Positions 33,571 through 41,531 of a stretch of 64,000 nucleotides of DNA are shown here, one piece after another (position 1 is the stretch's first letter; the number at the start of each line of letters is the position of its first letter). The DNA lies in the NCBI RefSeq assembly GCF_015351025.1, contig NZ_JADKRV010000007.1, positions 107,616 to 171,615 on the forward strand, in the 5' to 3' direction. Source of the stretch: Curtobacterium sp. VKM Ac-1376. GTDB lineage: Bacteria > Actinomycetota > Actinomycetes > Actinomycetales > Microbacteriaceae. A program made the position numbers and the translations under genes. The notes below the pieces were generated by a model. The model worked only from the letters and a program-made list of their open reading frames with translations, did not search any database and had not been told where the DNA came from.

Positions 33571-34232
33571 CGCGTCGCCTCGGTCCCGTCGACGCCGAGC
33601 GCGGTGCGGGCACGGTCGAGCGCGGTGGCGATGCGTGCGTCCAGCAGGCCGTCCGGCAGGTCGACGACGGCGTCGCCGTCGCGCAGCGCGGGGTCGGCGA
33701 CGACGGGCACCGGCAGGTCGAGGTCCGCCACCCGTGCGGCGTCCGCCGGGCTCAGCCGGACGGCCACCGGGACCGTGCGGTCGATGGACGCGAGCGCACG
33801 CCGGACGGTGGCCTCGGCGCCGGACGCGATCCGGGCCTCCTGTCCGTCAGCGGGGTGCGCGTCCGTCGTGTCGTCTGCGGGCCTGGAGGCGCGGATCACG
33901 TTCCCGACGATCGCCTCGGCCAGGTCCATGGCCGCGCTGGCGACGGACGCCTCGGCGTCGGCCAGGACGGGTGCGATCGTGGACAGCATCGCGTTCGTGG
34001 CGGCGTCGAGGACGGCGATGCGGCGGGCGGTTCCAGCCTGCAACGAGGCGATCCGCGCGGCGTGCTCGGCCTCGAGCCGGGCGCGCAGGGCGTCGGTCTC
34101 GGCCTGCGCGGCACGGAGCCCGGCGGTGTACCCGGCGGCGTGCCCGCGGACGTCCGCGCTCGTCGCACGATCGCGGCCGGCGGGGTCGCCGATCACGGGG
34201 AAGGCGACGCGGTGCACGACGGTGTCAGTCAA
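33567..34232 (-). CDS. fliH: flagellar export regulator FliH
   Basis: A 221-residue protein with a GxxxG-like and Ala-rich coiled-coil middle (GHAAGYTAGLRAAQAETDAL) and a C-terminal FliH/V-ATPase-E-like domain (ASAAMDLAEAIVGNVI, VRLSPADAARVAD). FliH dimers bind FliI and tether it to the C-ring through FliN. It overlaps fliG by eight bases and fliI by four. Confidence 0.92.
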   Translation of the reverse strand: MTDTVVHRVAFPVIGDPAGRDRATSADVRGHAAGYTAGLRAAQAETDALRARLEAEHAARIASLQAGTARRIAVLDAATNAMLSTIAPVLADAEASVASAAMDLAEAIVGNVIRASRPADDTTDAHPADGQEARIASGAEATVRRALASIDRTVPVAVRLSPADAARVADLDLPVPVVADPALRDGDAVVDLPDGLLDARIATALDRARTALGVDGTEATR

Positions 34233-35292
34233 CGAGCTCGTCCTCCTCGGCGCGGTGCACGGTGATGACGCCCTGCGCCTCGAGTTCGCGCACGGAGCGG
34301 ACGACCTCGGCGCGGGCCTCCTCGACCTGCGAGACGCGCACCGGGCCCATGGCCTGCAGTTCGTCGTCGAGCAGTTCGCGGTTGCGCTCGGACACGTTGG
34401 CGCGGATGGTCTCGACGACCGGACCGGCGGCGCCCTTCATCGCGGTCGCGAGGAGCTTCGAGTCGACGCCGCGCAGCACCTGCTGGATGTCGCGGGCCTC
34501 GAGCTTGACGATGTCCTCGAAGGTGAGCATGCGGGAGCGGATGTCCTCGGCGAGCTCCGGGTCACGGGCCTCCAGGCCCTCGAGCACGGCCTTCTCGGTC
34601 GCGACGTCCGAGCGGTTGATGATGTCGACCAGGGGCGCGATGCCACCGACGACCTCGACGCTCTCACGTGGCGAGACGACAGCGCCCGCGCGTTGGCGGA
34701 GCACCCCGGCGACGATCCCGACGGCCTCGGGCGTCGCACTGCCCATGGTCGCGAACGCCTGCGCGACGTCGGTGCGGGCGCGCTCGTCGACCCCGGCGAG
34801 CACGGCGCTGGCCTGGCCGGGCCCCAGGTGCGCGAGCACCAGCGCGATCGTCTGCGGCAGCTCGCCCTCGAGCAGCGCGACCACCTGACCGGGCTCGGCG
34901 TCGTCGAGGAAGTCGAACGACTGGCCGGCGAGGTTCGAGGCGAGCCGGTCCATCACACCGGCGGCCCGTTCGGCGCCGAAGGACGCCTCGAGCAGCCCGA
35001 GCGCGGTCTCCTTGCCGCCGCGCTTCTGCATGCGGCCGCTCATCGTCAGGCGGTGGAACTCGGAGAGCGTCTGGTCGACGACGGTGTCCTCGACGCGGCG
35101 CATCCGGACGATCTCGGCGGAGATCTCCTCGGCCTCGATCTCGGTGAACTGCTTCATCACCTCGGCGGCGCGGTCGGTCTCCATCTGCATGAGGATGAGC
35201 GCGACCTTCTGGGCCCCCGTCAGGGCGCGGTCGGTCGAGCCGTTGCCGTTGCCGTTGCCCGTGCCGCCACCGCTCGGCGTGAGGGCGCTCAC
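34225..35292 (-). CDS. fliG: flagellar motor switch protein FliG
   Basis: A 355-residue FliG. The N-terminal domain (LTGAQKVALILMQMETDRAA, AEEISAEIVRMR), the middle EHPQ-like surface (here ELPQTIALVLAHLGPGQAS), and the C-terminal torque domain (MLTFEDIVKLEARDIQQVLR, KLLATAMKGA) are all recognisable, with the charged residues that meet MotA. It overlaps fliF by four bases. Confidence 0.97.
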   Translation of the reverse strand: MSALTPSGGGTGNGNGNGSTDRALTGAQKVALILMQMETDRAAEVMKQFTEIEAEEISAEIVRMRRVEDTVVDQTLSEFHRLTMSGRMQKRGGKETALGLLEASFGAERAAGVMDRLASNLAGQSFDFLDDAEPGQVVALLEGELPQTIALVLAHLGPGQASAVLAGVDERARTDVAQAFATMGSATPEAVGIVAGVLRQRAGAVVSPRESVEVVGGIAPLVDIINRSDVATEKAVLEGLEARDPELAEDIRSRMLTFEDIVKLEARDIQQVLRGVDSKLLATAMKGAAGPVVETIRANVSERNRELLDDELQAMGPVRVSQVEEARAEVVRSVRELEAQGVITVHRAEEDELVD

Positions 35293-36974
35293 ACCGGTGC
35301 CCGATCGTCGAGGAGCCCGCGGAGGAGCTCGGCGGTGCGCTTCGGGTCACGCTCGGCGAGGGCGGAGATGTCCTGACGGCGGCGTTCGGCCGAGATCTCC
35401 TCCGTCGTCAGCACCTCGGTCGGCGCGTCGCCGGCGGGCATCGCCGACAGCACGGCGGTCGGGGCGTCGCCCGCGCCGAGGGTGGCACGGTCGGCCGCGC
35501 CGTCCATCGCGAGGGGCAGCTGGAACGTCTCACCCGCGAAGGCGTCGAGCTCACCGAGGTCGACCGCCTCACGCTCCTGCTTCCGGTTGCGGCGGGAGAC
35601 GAAGACCATGATCGCGATGACGGCGAGCACGATGCCGACGACGATGCCCGCGGTGCGGATCGACGACCACAGTGCCTCCTGCTGATCGGCCTTCTCCTGG
35701 GCCTCCAGCGCCTTCGCGGCCTGGTCCGAGGCGCTCGTGTCGAAGTCCATCATCGCGACCTTGACCTGGTCGCCGCGGTCCGGGTCGATCCCGGCTGCGG
35801 CGGCGACCAGGTCGTTGATGCTCTGCAGGTTCGCGTTCTGCACGGCGTCGGCCTTCGCGTTCAGCGCGACCGAGATCGTCTGCCGGTCGAGCCCGCCCGA
35901 GGGGATCTGGGTCGTCTCGGTGGTGTGGTCGACGGCGTTGTTCTTCGTCGCCGACTCGTTCCTGTAGTCATTGGGCGCAGTGCCGTCGTCGCCCGTGCCG
36001 GTCGCGGCGGTGCCGTTCGGCACGGCGATGTTGTCCGGTCCGAGGACCCCGGTCGCGCCGCTCGACGCACCGGCACCGGAGCCGTACTCCTCGGTGGTGC
36101 TCGACTCGTTCAGCGCGACCGGACCCGAGGTCGGCGCGGTGTAGCTCTCGGAGGTCCGGGTGCCGGACTCCTGGTTCATCGTCGCCGAGACGACGACGCT
36201 CGCGTTGCCGGCCCCGAGCGTGGTGTCGAGCAGGTCCTGGATCTTCTTGCTCGTCGCCGCGTCGTAGTCGGCGGCCTGGTCGGCCCCGCTCCCGGTGGCA
36301 CCGGTGCCGACGGCGGAGAGCGTCTGGCCCTTCGCGTCGACGACGGAGACGTCGGTGGGCTGCATCCCCTCGACCGCGGCGCTCGTCAGGTGCACGATCG
36401 CCTGGACCTGGTCCGTGCTCAGCTCGGTGCCGTTGTCGGTCGCGATGAACACCGACGCGGTCGGGTCCTTCTCCTCGGACACGAACACGGACTTCTCGGG
36501 GATCGCGAGCTGCACGGTGGCGGTCTGCACGCCGTCCATCGCGCCGATGGTCTTGGCGAGCTCGCCCTCCATCGCGCGCTTGTACGTGACGTCCTGCTGG
36601 AACTCCGAGCTCGTCACGCCCATGTCGTCGAGCAGTGAGTAGCCGCCCTCGTTCGACGACGGCAGCCCGTTCGACGCCGCCTTGAGTCGCTCCGAGTACA
36701 CCTGCGACTGCGGCACGAGGATCGTCGCGCCGCCGTCGGTGAGCTGGAACGGCACCCCGTCGGTCTGCAGCTGATCCGTGATGGAGCTCGCGTCGGCCGC
36801 GGCCAGCCCGGTGAACAGCGGCGCGTAGGAGGCCTTTCCGAGCCACGACGCCAGGGCGATCCCGCCGAGCACCAGGGCCGCGACCGCCAGGATCGCGATG
36901 GTCCGCTGGGCGGCGGAGAAGCCCTTCACGTACGCGGACAGGCGCGCGAAGACGTTCTTGACGGCGACGGGCAT
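35289..36974 (-). CDS. fliF: MS-ring protein FliF
   Basis: A 561-residue MS-ring protein with an N-terminal membrane helix (TIAILAVAALVLGGIALAS), two ring-building domains (YAPLFTGLAAADASSITDQL; VQTATVQLAIPEKSVF), a long linker, a second helix (IRTAGIVVGIVLAVIAIMVF) and a C-terminal cytoplasmic tail that ends ERDPKRTAELLRGLLDD, the FliG-binding helix. ATG at 36974 overlaps the fliE stop. It forms the basal-body foundation. Confidence 0.97.
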   Translation of the reverse strand: MPVAVKNVFARLSAYVKGFSAAQRTIAILAVAALVLGGIALASWLGKASYAPLFTGLAAADASSITDQLQTDGVPFQLTDGGATILVPQSQVYSERLKAASNGLPSSNEGGYSLLDDMGVTSSEFQQDVTYKRAMEGELAKTIGAMDGVQTATVQLAIPEKSVFVSEEKDPTASVFIATDNGTELSTDQVQAIVHLTSAAVEGMQPTDVSVVDAKGQTLSAVGTGATGSGADQAADYDAATSKKIQDLLDTTLGAGNASVVVSATMNQESGTRTSESYTAPTSGPVALNESSTTEEYGSGAGASSGATGVLGPDNIAVPNGTAATGTGDDGTAPNDYRNESATKNNAVDHTTETTQIPSGGLDRQTISVALNAKADAVQNANLQSINDLVAAAAGIDPDRGDQVKVAMMDFDTSASDQAAKALEAQEKADQQEALWSSIRTAGIVVGIVLAVIAIMVFVSRRNRKQEREAVDLGELDAFAGETFQLPLAMDGAADRATLGAGDAPTAVLSAMPAGDAPTEVLTTEEISAERRRQDISALAERDPKRTAELLRGLLDDRAPV

Positions 36975-37315
36975 CAGGCCTGCATCCTCATGATCTCGTT
37001 GAAGGCGTCGACGCCCTTGTTGCGGACGGCGGAGACGAGTTCGAGGGTCACCTGCGCGCGGGTGGCGGCGATGGTGGCGTCGTGGATGTCGTCGAGGTTG
37101 CCGGTGACGGCCTTGAGGGCGAGGGTCTTCGAGTCGCTCTGCAGCGCCTGCAGCCCGTCGACGGCGTTGCCGAGGCTCGCGGCGAACCCGCTGCCGTCGG
37201 TGGCCGCACCGGTGGCGGCGGTCGCGCTCGTGCTGTCGCTCGACGTGCCGGACACACTCGTCAGGGCGTTCGTCATCGCGTTGGTGGTCACACCGTTGAC
37301 GGCGTCGATGGGCAT
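36974..37315 (-). CDS. fliE: MS-ring/rod junction protein FliE
   Basis: A 113-residue protein. The C-terminal part (ALKAVTGNLDDIHDATIAAT, ELVSAVRNKGVDAFNEIMRM) is the conserved FliE helix pair; the N-terminal third is Ser/Thr-rich. Starts at 37315, sharing one base with the flgC stop. It joins the rod to the MS ring and export gate. Confidence 0.95.
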   Translation of the reverse strand: MPIDAVNGVTTNAMTNALTSVSGTSSDSTSATAATGAATDGSGFAASLGNAVDGLQALQSDSKTLALKAVTGNLDDIHDATIAATRAQVTLELVSAVRNKGVDAFNEIMRMQA

Positions 37316-37710
37316 CAGTTCTTCCCGATCTGCAGTGCCGCCTCGTAGGCGGTCTTGGCACGGTCCACCACTGCGGCGTTCGCCTGGTAGCCGCGCTGGG
37401 CCATGATGAGGTCCGCCATCTGCGTGCCGAGGTCGATGTCGGGCATGCGGACGTAGCCCTCCTCGTTCGCGAGCGGGTTGTCCGGGTCGTAGGTCACGCG
37501 GCCCGCGGCGCTGCCGAACGCGGCGCCCTTGACGTAGGCGCCGGAGACACCGTTGCCCTCCTGCACCTCGACGTAGCGCGCCTGGAACGCGGTGTCGTCC
37601 ATCGACGTCACGGTGTTCGCGTTCGCGATGTTGTCCGAGATCGCGTCGAGCCACTTCCGGTGCACGGTCAGGCCGGTGCTCGCGATGCCGATCGCGTCGA
37701 AGGTCGTCAC
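37315..37710 (-). CDS. flgC: proximal rod protein FlgC
   Basis: A 131-residue rod protein (FDAIGIASTGLTVHRKWLDA, ISDNIANANTV, and the C-terminal MADLIMAQRGYQANAAVVDR). GTG at 37710 overlaps the flgB stop as GTGA, so the two are coupled. Length and both terminal helices match FlgC. Confidence 0.96.
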   Translation of the reverse strand: MTTFDAIGIASTGLTVHRKWLDAISDNIANANTVTSMDDTAFQARYVEVQEGNGVSGAYVKGAAFGSAAGRVTYDPDNPLANEEGYVRMPDIDLGTQMADLIMAQRGYQANAAVVDRAKTAYEAALQIGKN

Positions 37711-38051
37711 GAGTTCGTCCGCATCGCCGCACGGACGCTGGTGAGCTCGGAGTTCATCGCCTGCGTGGCGAACTGGTACCGCAGCACGGTGTCGATGTTC
37801 GACAGCGTCTCCTCGTCGAGGTTGACGTTGTTGCCGTTCGTGTTCGTGGGCTCGAGGCTGCGCGCCATCGTCGGCGTGGTGGCGCCGTCGCCGTCCACGA
37901 TCGACTTCGCCAGGGCGTCCTCGAACTGGACCTTCTCGGCGTGGTAGTTCGTGGTGTTGATGTTCGCGATGTTGTTCGCGATCACCTTCTGGCGCATCGA
38001 CAGGCCGTCGAGTGCGCTCTGCAGCGCGACGCTCGTCACGGAATCGAACAC
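37707..38051 (-). CDS. flgB: proximal rod protein FlgB
   Basis: A 114-residue rod protein starting FDSVTSVALQSALDGLSMRQ and carrying NNIANINTTNYHAEKVQFED and the C-terminal helix. GTG at 38051 is chosen over ATG at 38069 because AGGGGG sits eight bases before the GTG and nothing precedes the ATG. It is the first gene of the long flgB-to-flgE operon, whose promoter lies about 100 bp upstream. Confidence 0.94.
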   Translation of the reverse strand: MFDSVTSVALQSALDGLSMRQKVIANNIANINTTNYHAEKVQFEDALAKSIVDGDGATTPTMARSLEPTNTNGNNVNLDEETLSNIDTVLRYQFATQAMNSELTSVRAAMRTNS

Positions 38052-38130
38052 GGGGATCCCCCTCGTCATGGCGCATCGTCGTGCTGACGACGTCGCCGTG
38101 CGGTGGTGGCCGATCCCTGGCCGAACTGGT

Positions 38131-38145
38131 GAGCGATCCGTGCTC
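38131..38145 (-). promoter_or_regulatory. CsrA-type hairpin in the flgB leader
   Basis: The mRNA reads GAGC-ACGGATC-GCTC: four base pairs with ACGGA in a seven-base loop. It begins eight bases after the -10 of the flgB promoter, at the same place as in the other leaders. Confidence 0.55.
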
Positions 38146-38153
38146 GTGTGGCG

Positions 38154-38182
38154 CTATCGGAGCCGGGCGTCCGCCGCGTTAG
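38154..38182 (-). promoter_or_regulatory. flagellar-type promoter upstream of flgB
   Basis: On the minus strand CTAACG (38177-38182) and CCGATAG (38154-38160) with a 16-base spacer. It would drive flgB to flgE, about 10 kb. Confidence 0.6.
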
Positions 38183-38232
38183 ACGTCGCCCCGAACGGGG
38201 GGCGGTGCGGACTGCGGGCCGACACCAGGAAC

Positions 38233-38270
38233 GCGACAGAGCACCCGTCGATCGACGAGTGCTCTGTCGC
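38233..38270. terminator. near-perfect 38-bp palindrome after the fliT-like gene
   Basis: Two 19-base arms are complementary except for one C/A pair (38245/38258). It lies 24 bp after the stop of the fliT-like gene and upstream of the flgB promoter, so it should end the fliD-fliS-fliT transcript and insulate the flgB operon. Confidence 0.7.
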
Positions 38271-38293
38271 AGAACTGGTGCGGAGGGGGCGGG

Positions 38294-38608
38294 TCAGGCG
38301 GAAGCGTCGAGGTACACGGAGCCGCGGGGCTCGCGCGTGGCGTCGACGGCACGCAGGGCACCGAGGTGCTCGAGCGTCGAGCGGCGGTCCGCCTCGAGCA
38401 CCGCCATGCGGTCCCGCTGCGCGGCGAGCAGCCGGGAGGCCCGCCCCACCAGCTCGCGCGGCACCGGTCCCAGCCCAACCGGCTCCGACCACCCGGCCAC
38501 GGCTGTGGGGTCGGCCGTCTGCCCGGCGGCGTCCTGCTCGAGGGACGTGAGCAGGGCCTCCCAGGCGGCGTGGTCCCCGACGCGTGCGTCGGCCTGCTCA
38601 GGCGACAC
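38294..38608 (-). CDS. FliT-like flagellar export chaperone (by position)
   Basis: A 104-residue helical protein of low conservation. It follows fliS with an 11-bp overlap, the usual place of fliT, the chaperone for the cap protein FliD. The sequence shows an N-terminal helix (AWEALLTSLEQDAAG) and a C-terminal coiled coil (ASRLLAAQRDRMAVLEADRR), which fits but does not prove the assignment. GTG start at 38608. Confidence 0.6.
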   Translation of the reverse strand: MSPEQADARVGDHAAWEALLTSLEQDAAGQTADPTAVAGWSEPVGLGPVPRELVGRASRLLAAQRDRMAVLEADRRSTLEHLGALRAVDATREPRGSVYLDASA

Positions 38609-39071
38609 CGAGGGCTCCCCCGGTCGGCTGCTGCACGGTGGGCGCCGCGGGCAGCGACGCCGCGGCCTCGTGCCACGACTGGCGCAGCGGCTCGAGGATG
38701 CGGATGCAGTCGCGCGTGGCCTGCACGTCGCGGTGGACGTTGGCGGTGATGAGCGAGGTGGAGGCGTAGTTGTAGACGGCGAGCAGGCCCTCGCCGCCGT
38801 CCCAGACGTCGATCCGGAGCGTGCTGGACAGCTCGCCGACGATCGCCTGGGCGTGCAGGAGCTGCTCGCGCGCCGATTCCCAGTCGGCGCCGATCTGCGC
38901 GGCCTCGGCGCGGTGCAGGTCGAGCAGCAGCCGGTCGTAGAGCATCGTCACGAGCTGGGCCGGGGTCGCGGAGAGCACGGCCTCGTTCGTGTACTGGGCG
39001 CGCCGCTGGTCGGTGACGGTGCGGGGCTGAGCGGCCTGGCGGAAGGCGGCGGCCTGGAAGTCGAAGGTCAT
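38598..39071 (-). CDS. fliS: flagellin export chaperone FliS
   Basis: A 157-residue four-helix FliS (QYTNEAVLSATPAQLVTMLY, DRLLLDLHRAEAAQI, SSTLRIDVWDGGEGLLAVYN, YASTSLITANVHRDV). The family's ..A.P..L..MLYD.....L motif is present. It keeps flagellin unpolymerised before export. It starts 12 bp after the fliD stop. Confidence 0.95.
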   Translation of the reverse strand: MTFDFQAAAFRQAAQPRTVTDQRRAQYTNEAVLSATPAQLVTMLYDRLLLDLHRAEAAQIGADWESAREQLLHAQAIVGELSSTLRIDVWDGGEGLLAVYNYASTSLITANVHRDVQATRDCIRILEPLRQSWHEAAASLPAAPTVQQPTGGALGVA

Positions 39072-39082
39072 GGGGGATCCCG

Positions 39083-40483
39083 TCAGCTCGAGGTCGTGGC
39101 GAGCTGGCTGGCGAGCCAGCTGGACTGCGACTGGAGCTTGCTGAGGCTCGTCTCGAGCGATGAGTAGAGCGTCTGGAGCGAAGCGCGGCGCATCGTCAGC
39201 CGGTCGGTCCAGCTGTCGATCTGGGTGTTCAGGTCCTTTGCGACGGCCTGCTGACCCGTGATGCTCGTGGTGATCGAGCCGTCGTACTTGTCGGAAGCGG
39301 CGGTCGCGGTGGCGCCGACGTTCGCCGCGACGCCGGAGAGCATCGCCTGGGTGCCCTTCGGGTCCGTGGCGAGGGCCTTCTGGAACACCTCGGCGTCGAA
39401 GGTGAAGCTGCCGTCCTTCGTGATCGAGATGCCGATCGACGACGGCGACTTCCCGTCGACCGGGGCGGACATCGTGCTCGCCAGGCGTTGCACGGCATCG
39501 CGGGTCGTCCCGTCACCGGACAGCACGCCCGCGGTGGTGCTCGTCGTTCCCGTGGTGGGACTGGTCGTGCTGGTGACCGCGGTGTTCGACGAGTAGTACG
39601 ACGAGATGGCGTTCATCGCGTCGACCAGTCCGGAGGCCACGGCCTGCGCCTTCGCGGTGTCCTGCGCGACGCCGACCGTGACGGCCTCGGTCGCCGGCTT
39701 CGTCACCGTGACGGTGAGCCCGGGGACGAGGTCGGTGAAGGTGTTCGTCGCGCTCGTGACGACCTGCTCGGCGGCGGTGCCGGCCCAGAGCGTGACGCTG
39801 GCGTCCTTCGCCTGCGCCACGACTGCCGCGCCGACCTCGGTCAGGACGTTCGTGGCGGTGCCCGCGGTCACCTGGTCGCCGGTGCCCCGGTAGACCTGGA
39901 ACGTGCCGGCGGCCCCGGTCTTCGCGGACGTGAGCTGCAGGCGGTAGAGCTTGTTGCCGTCGGTGTCGGTGCCTGCCGCGACCTTCGTCGCCGTGACCCC
40001 CGCGCCGGACTTGTTGATCGCTGACACGGTGTCGTCGAGCGACCCGGACGCCGGGGTGAGGGTCGTCTTCGTGCCGTCGGCACCGACCAGGGTGATCGGT
40101 TCGGCGACAGCCGACCACGTCGACATGGCCGCGGTCACCCCGACCTGTGCCGAAGCGGTTGCACCGACGGTGAACGTGAGCGAGCCGACGCTCGCGTTCG
40201 TGCCGCTCACGGCGGTGACCCCGGCGGACGAGCTCGTGGCGGTGAACAGGTCGAGCGATGTCGCCTTCGCGGCGTCCGTCGCCTTGGTCGCGAGGGCCTG
40301 CACCAAGCCGTTGATCGTCTGCAGTGACGAGATGAACGAGTTGGTGGTGGTGAGCTTGTTCTTGAGCAGGGTCTGCGGGACCCCCTCGACGCTCATCAGC
40401 GAGTTGATGAGGTCGGTCGTCTTGAGACCGCTGACCAGACCGTCGATCGCGAGGCTGGTGCTCGAGGACACGGACGAGGACAT
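39083..40483 (-). CDS. fliD: filament cap protein FliD
   Basis: A 466-residue cap protein. The N-terminus (SLAIDGLVSGLKTTDLINSL, MSVEGVPQTLLKNKL) and C-terminus (LNTQIDSWTDRLTMRRASLQ, SSLETSLSKLQSQSSWLASQ) are the FliD_N and FliD_C domains; the middle is Thr/Ser/Ala-rich. ATG at 40483 is chosen because AGGGAG lies eight bases before it; GTG at 40492 abuts that site. It precedes fliS. Confidence 0.95.
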   Translation of the reverse strand: MSSSVSSSTSLAIDGLVSGLKTTDLINSLMSVEGVPQTLLKNKLTTTNSFISSLQTINGLVQALATKATDAAKATSLDLFTATSSSAGVTAVSGTNASVGSLTFTVGATASAQVGVTAAMSTWSAVAEPITLVGADGTKTTLTPASGSLDDTVSAINKSGAGVTATKVAAGTDTDGNKLYRLQLTSAKTGAAGTFQVYRGTGDQVTAGTATNVLTEVGAAVVAQAKDASVTLWAGTAAEQVVTSATNTFTDLVPGLTVTVTKPATEAVTVGVAQDTAKAQAVASGLVDAMNAISSYYSSNTAVTSTTSPTTGTTSTTAGVLSGDGTTRDAVQRLASTMSAPVDGKSPSSIGISITKDGSFTFDAEVFQKALATDPKGTQAMLSGVAANVGATATAASDKYDGSITTSITGQQAVAKDLNTQIDSWTDRLTMRRASLQTLYSSLETSLSKLQSQSSWLASQLATTSS

Positions 40484-40523
40484 CGTCGACACTCCCTGGC
40501 GTCGTGGAGGTGGTCAGGAGGGT

Positions 40524-40565
40524 GACGCCGTCCCCGGGGACCCGATCGGGCCCGGGGACGGCGTC
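40524..40565 (-). terminator. fliC terminator
   Basis: A 15-bp perfect stem, GACGCCGTCCCCGGG (40524-40538) and CCCGGGGACGGCGTC (40551-40565), begins eight bases after the flagellin stop codon. It separates the highly expressed fliC from fliD. Confidence 0.8.
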
Positions 40566-40572
40566 GTGATCG

Positions 40573-41412
40573 CTAGCGCAGGAGCGAGAGCACGCCCTGC
40601 GTGCTCTGGTTCGCCTGCGCGAGCATCGAGGTGCCGGCCTGGCTGAGGATGTTGTCGCGCGTGTACTTGACCATCTCCTCCGCCATGTCGACGTCGGTGA
40701 TGCGCGAGGAGGCAGCGGTGAGGTTCTCCTTGGCCACGTTCGTCACGTTGATGGCGTGGTCGAAGCGGTTCTGGACAGCACCGATGCTCGAACGAGCCGA
40801 GGACACGTACTTGATCTGCTCGTCGATCGCCGTGATGGCGGCCTGAGCGTTCGTCGCCGAGTCGAAGGTGAGCGCGCCGACCGCGGTCGACACGGACTCC
40901 ACGTTGGACTTCGACAGGTCGACGTCGATCTGGCTCGCCGCGTCGCCGTTCGCGCCGACCTGGAACTTCAGGACGCCCGCGGTGCCGGCAGAGCCGTCGA
41001 GCAGGTTGATGCCGTTGAAGTTGGTCGACTCCGAGATGCGGGTGAGCTCCTTGGTGAGCTCGCCGACCTCGGTGGTGATCGCCTTGCGCGAGTCCTCGTT
41101 GTTCGAGTCGTTGCCGGCCTGGACGGCCAGGTCGCGCATGCGCTGGAGGATCGAGTGGGTCTCGGTGAGGCCACCTTCAGCGGTCTGCACGACGGAGATG
41201 CCGTCCTGCGCGTTGCGGGCGGCGACCGTGAGGCCACCGACCTGGGACTTCAGCCCCTCGGAGATCGACAGACCGGCAGCGTCGTCGGCAGCACGGTTGA
41301 TGCGGAGGCCGCTCGAGAGCTTCTCGAGGGACTTCGACAGGTCGTTCTGCGTCGCGTTGAGGTTCCGGTACGTGTTGAGTGCCGAGAGGTTGGTGTTGAT
41401 GGACATACCCAT
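40573..41412 (-). CDS. fliC: flagellin FliC (short form)
   Basis: A 279-residue flagellin with the canonical N-terminal (SINTNLSALNTYRNLNATQN, KLSSGLRINRAADDAAGLSI) and C-terminal helices (SRITDVDMAEEMVKYTRDNI, LAQANQSTQGVLSLLR). The surface-exposed D2/D3 region is almost absent, so this is a minimal flagellin. ATG at 41412 has GGAGGAA seven bases upstream; the next ATG (41406) is possible. It has its own flagellar-type promoter, a leader with two GGA-loop hairpins, and a strong terminator, marking it as a single-gene, highly regulated unit. Confidence 0.98.
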   Translation of the reverse strand: MGMSINTNLSALNTYRNLNATQNDLSKSLEKLSSGLRINRAADDAAGLSISEGLKSQVGGLTVAARNAQDGISVVQTAEGGLTETHSILQRMRDLAVQAGNDSNNEDSRKAITTEVGELTKELTRISESTNFNGINLLDGSAGTAGVLKFQVGANGDAASQIDVDLSKSNVESVSTAVGALTFDSATNAQAAITAIDEQIKYVSSARSSIGAVQNRFDHAINVTNVAKENLTAASSRITDVDMAEEMVKYTRDNILSQAGTSMLAQANQSTQGVLSLLR

Positions 41413-41418
41413 GGGTGT

Positions 41419-41430
41419 TTCCTCCGTGAA
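41419..41430 (-). promoter_or_regulatory. CsrA-type hairpin over the fliC Shine-Dalgarno
   Basis: The mRNA reads UUC-ACGGAG-GAA: three base pairs closing an ACGGAG hexaloop (ANGGAN) that contains the GGAGG ribosome site. It is the downstream site of a two-site arrangement like that of the Bacillus hag leader. Confidence 0.65.
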
Positions 41431-41446
41431 TCTGGGTCGTACGTCG

Positions 41447-41460
41447 GCCCGTCCGTGGGC
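41447..41460 (-). promoter_or_regulatory. upstream CsrA-type hairpin in the fliC leader
   Basis: GCCC-ACGGAC-GGGC, a perfect four-base-pair stem with the ANGGAN hexaloop. It begins 12 bases after the -10 and 16 bases before the second site over the Shine-Dalgarno. Confidence 0.7.
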
Positions 41461-41472
41461 TGACATGGATGA

Positions 41473-41500
41473 CTCTCGACCGGGTGCCGCGAGTCGTTAG
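41473..41500 (-). promoter_or_regulatory. flagellar-type promoter upstream of fliC
   Basis: On the minus strand CTAACG (41495-41500) and TCGAGAG (41473-41479) with a 15-base spacer; one base differs from CGATAG. Predicted leader is about 55-60 bases. Confidence 0.6.
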
Positions 41501-41504
41501 GGGA

Positions 41505-41527
41505 TCGGCGGAAAATGCTCCCGCCGA
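41505..41527 (-). terminator. hairpin after fliA
   Basis: TCGGCGG (41505-41511) pairs with CCGCCGA (41521-41527) around a nine-base A/T-containing loop, five bases after the fliA stop. It would keep fliA read-through from fliC. Confidence 0.55.
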
Positions 41528-41531
41528 GGTC

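Noticed and set aside
31796..33613. A 605-codon frame covering fliJ and all of fliI
   Set aside because: Only the last 143 codons (fliJ) are coding; the rest is out of frame with fliI, which has complete ATPase motifs.
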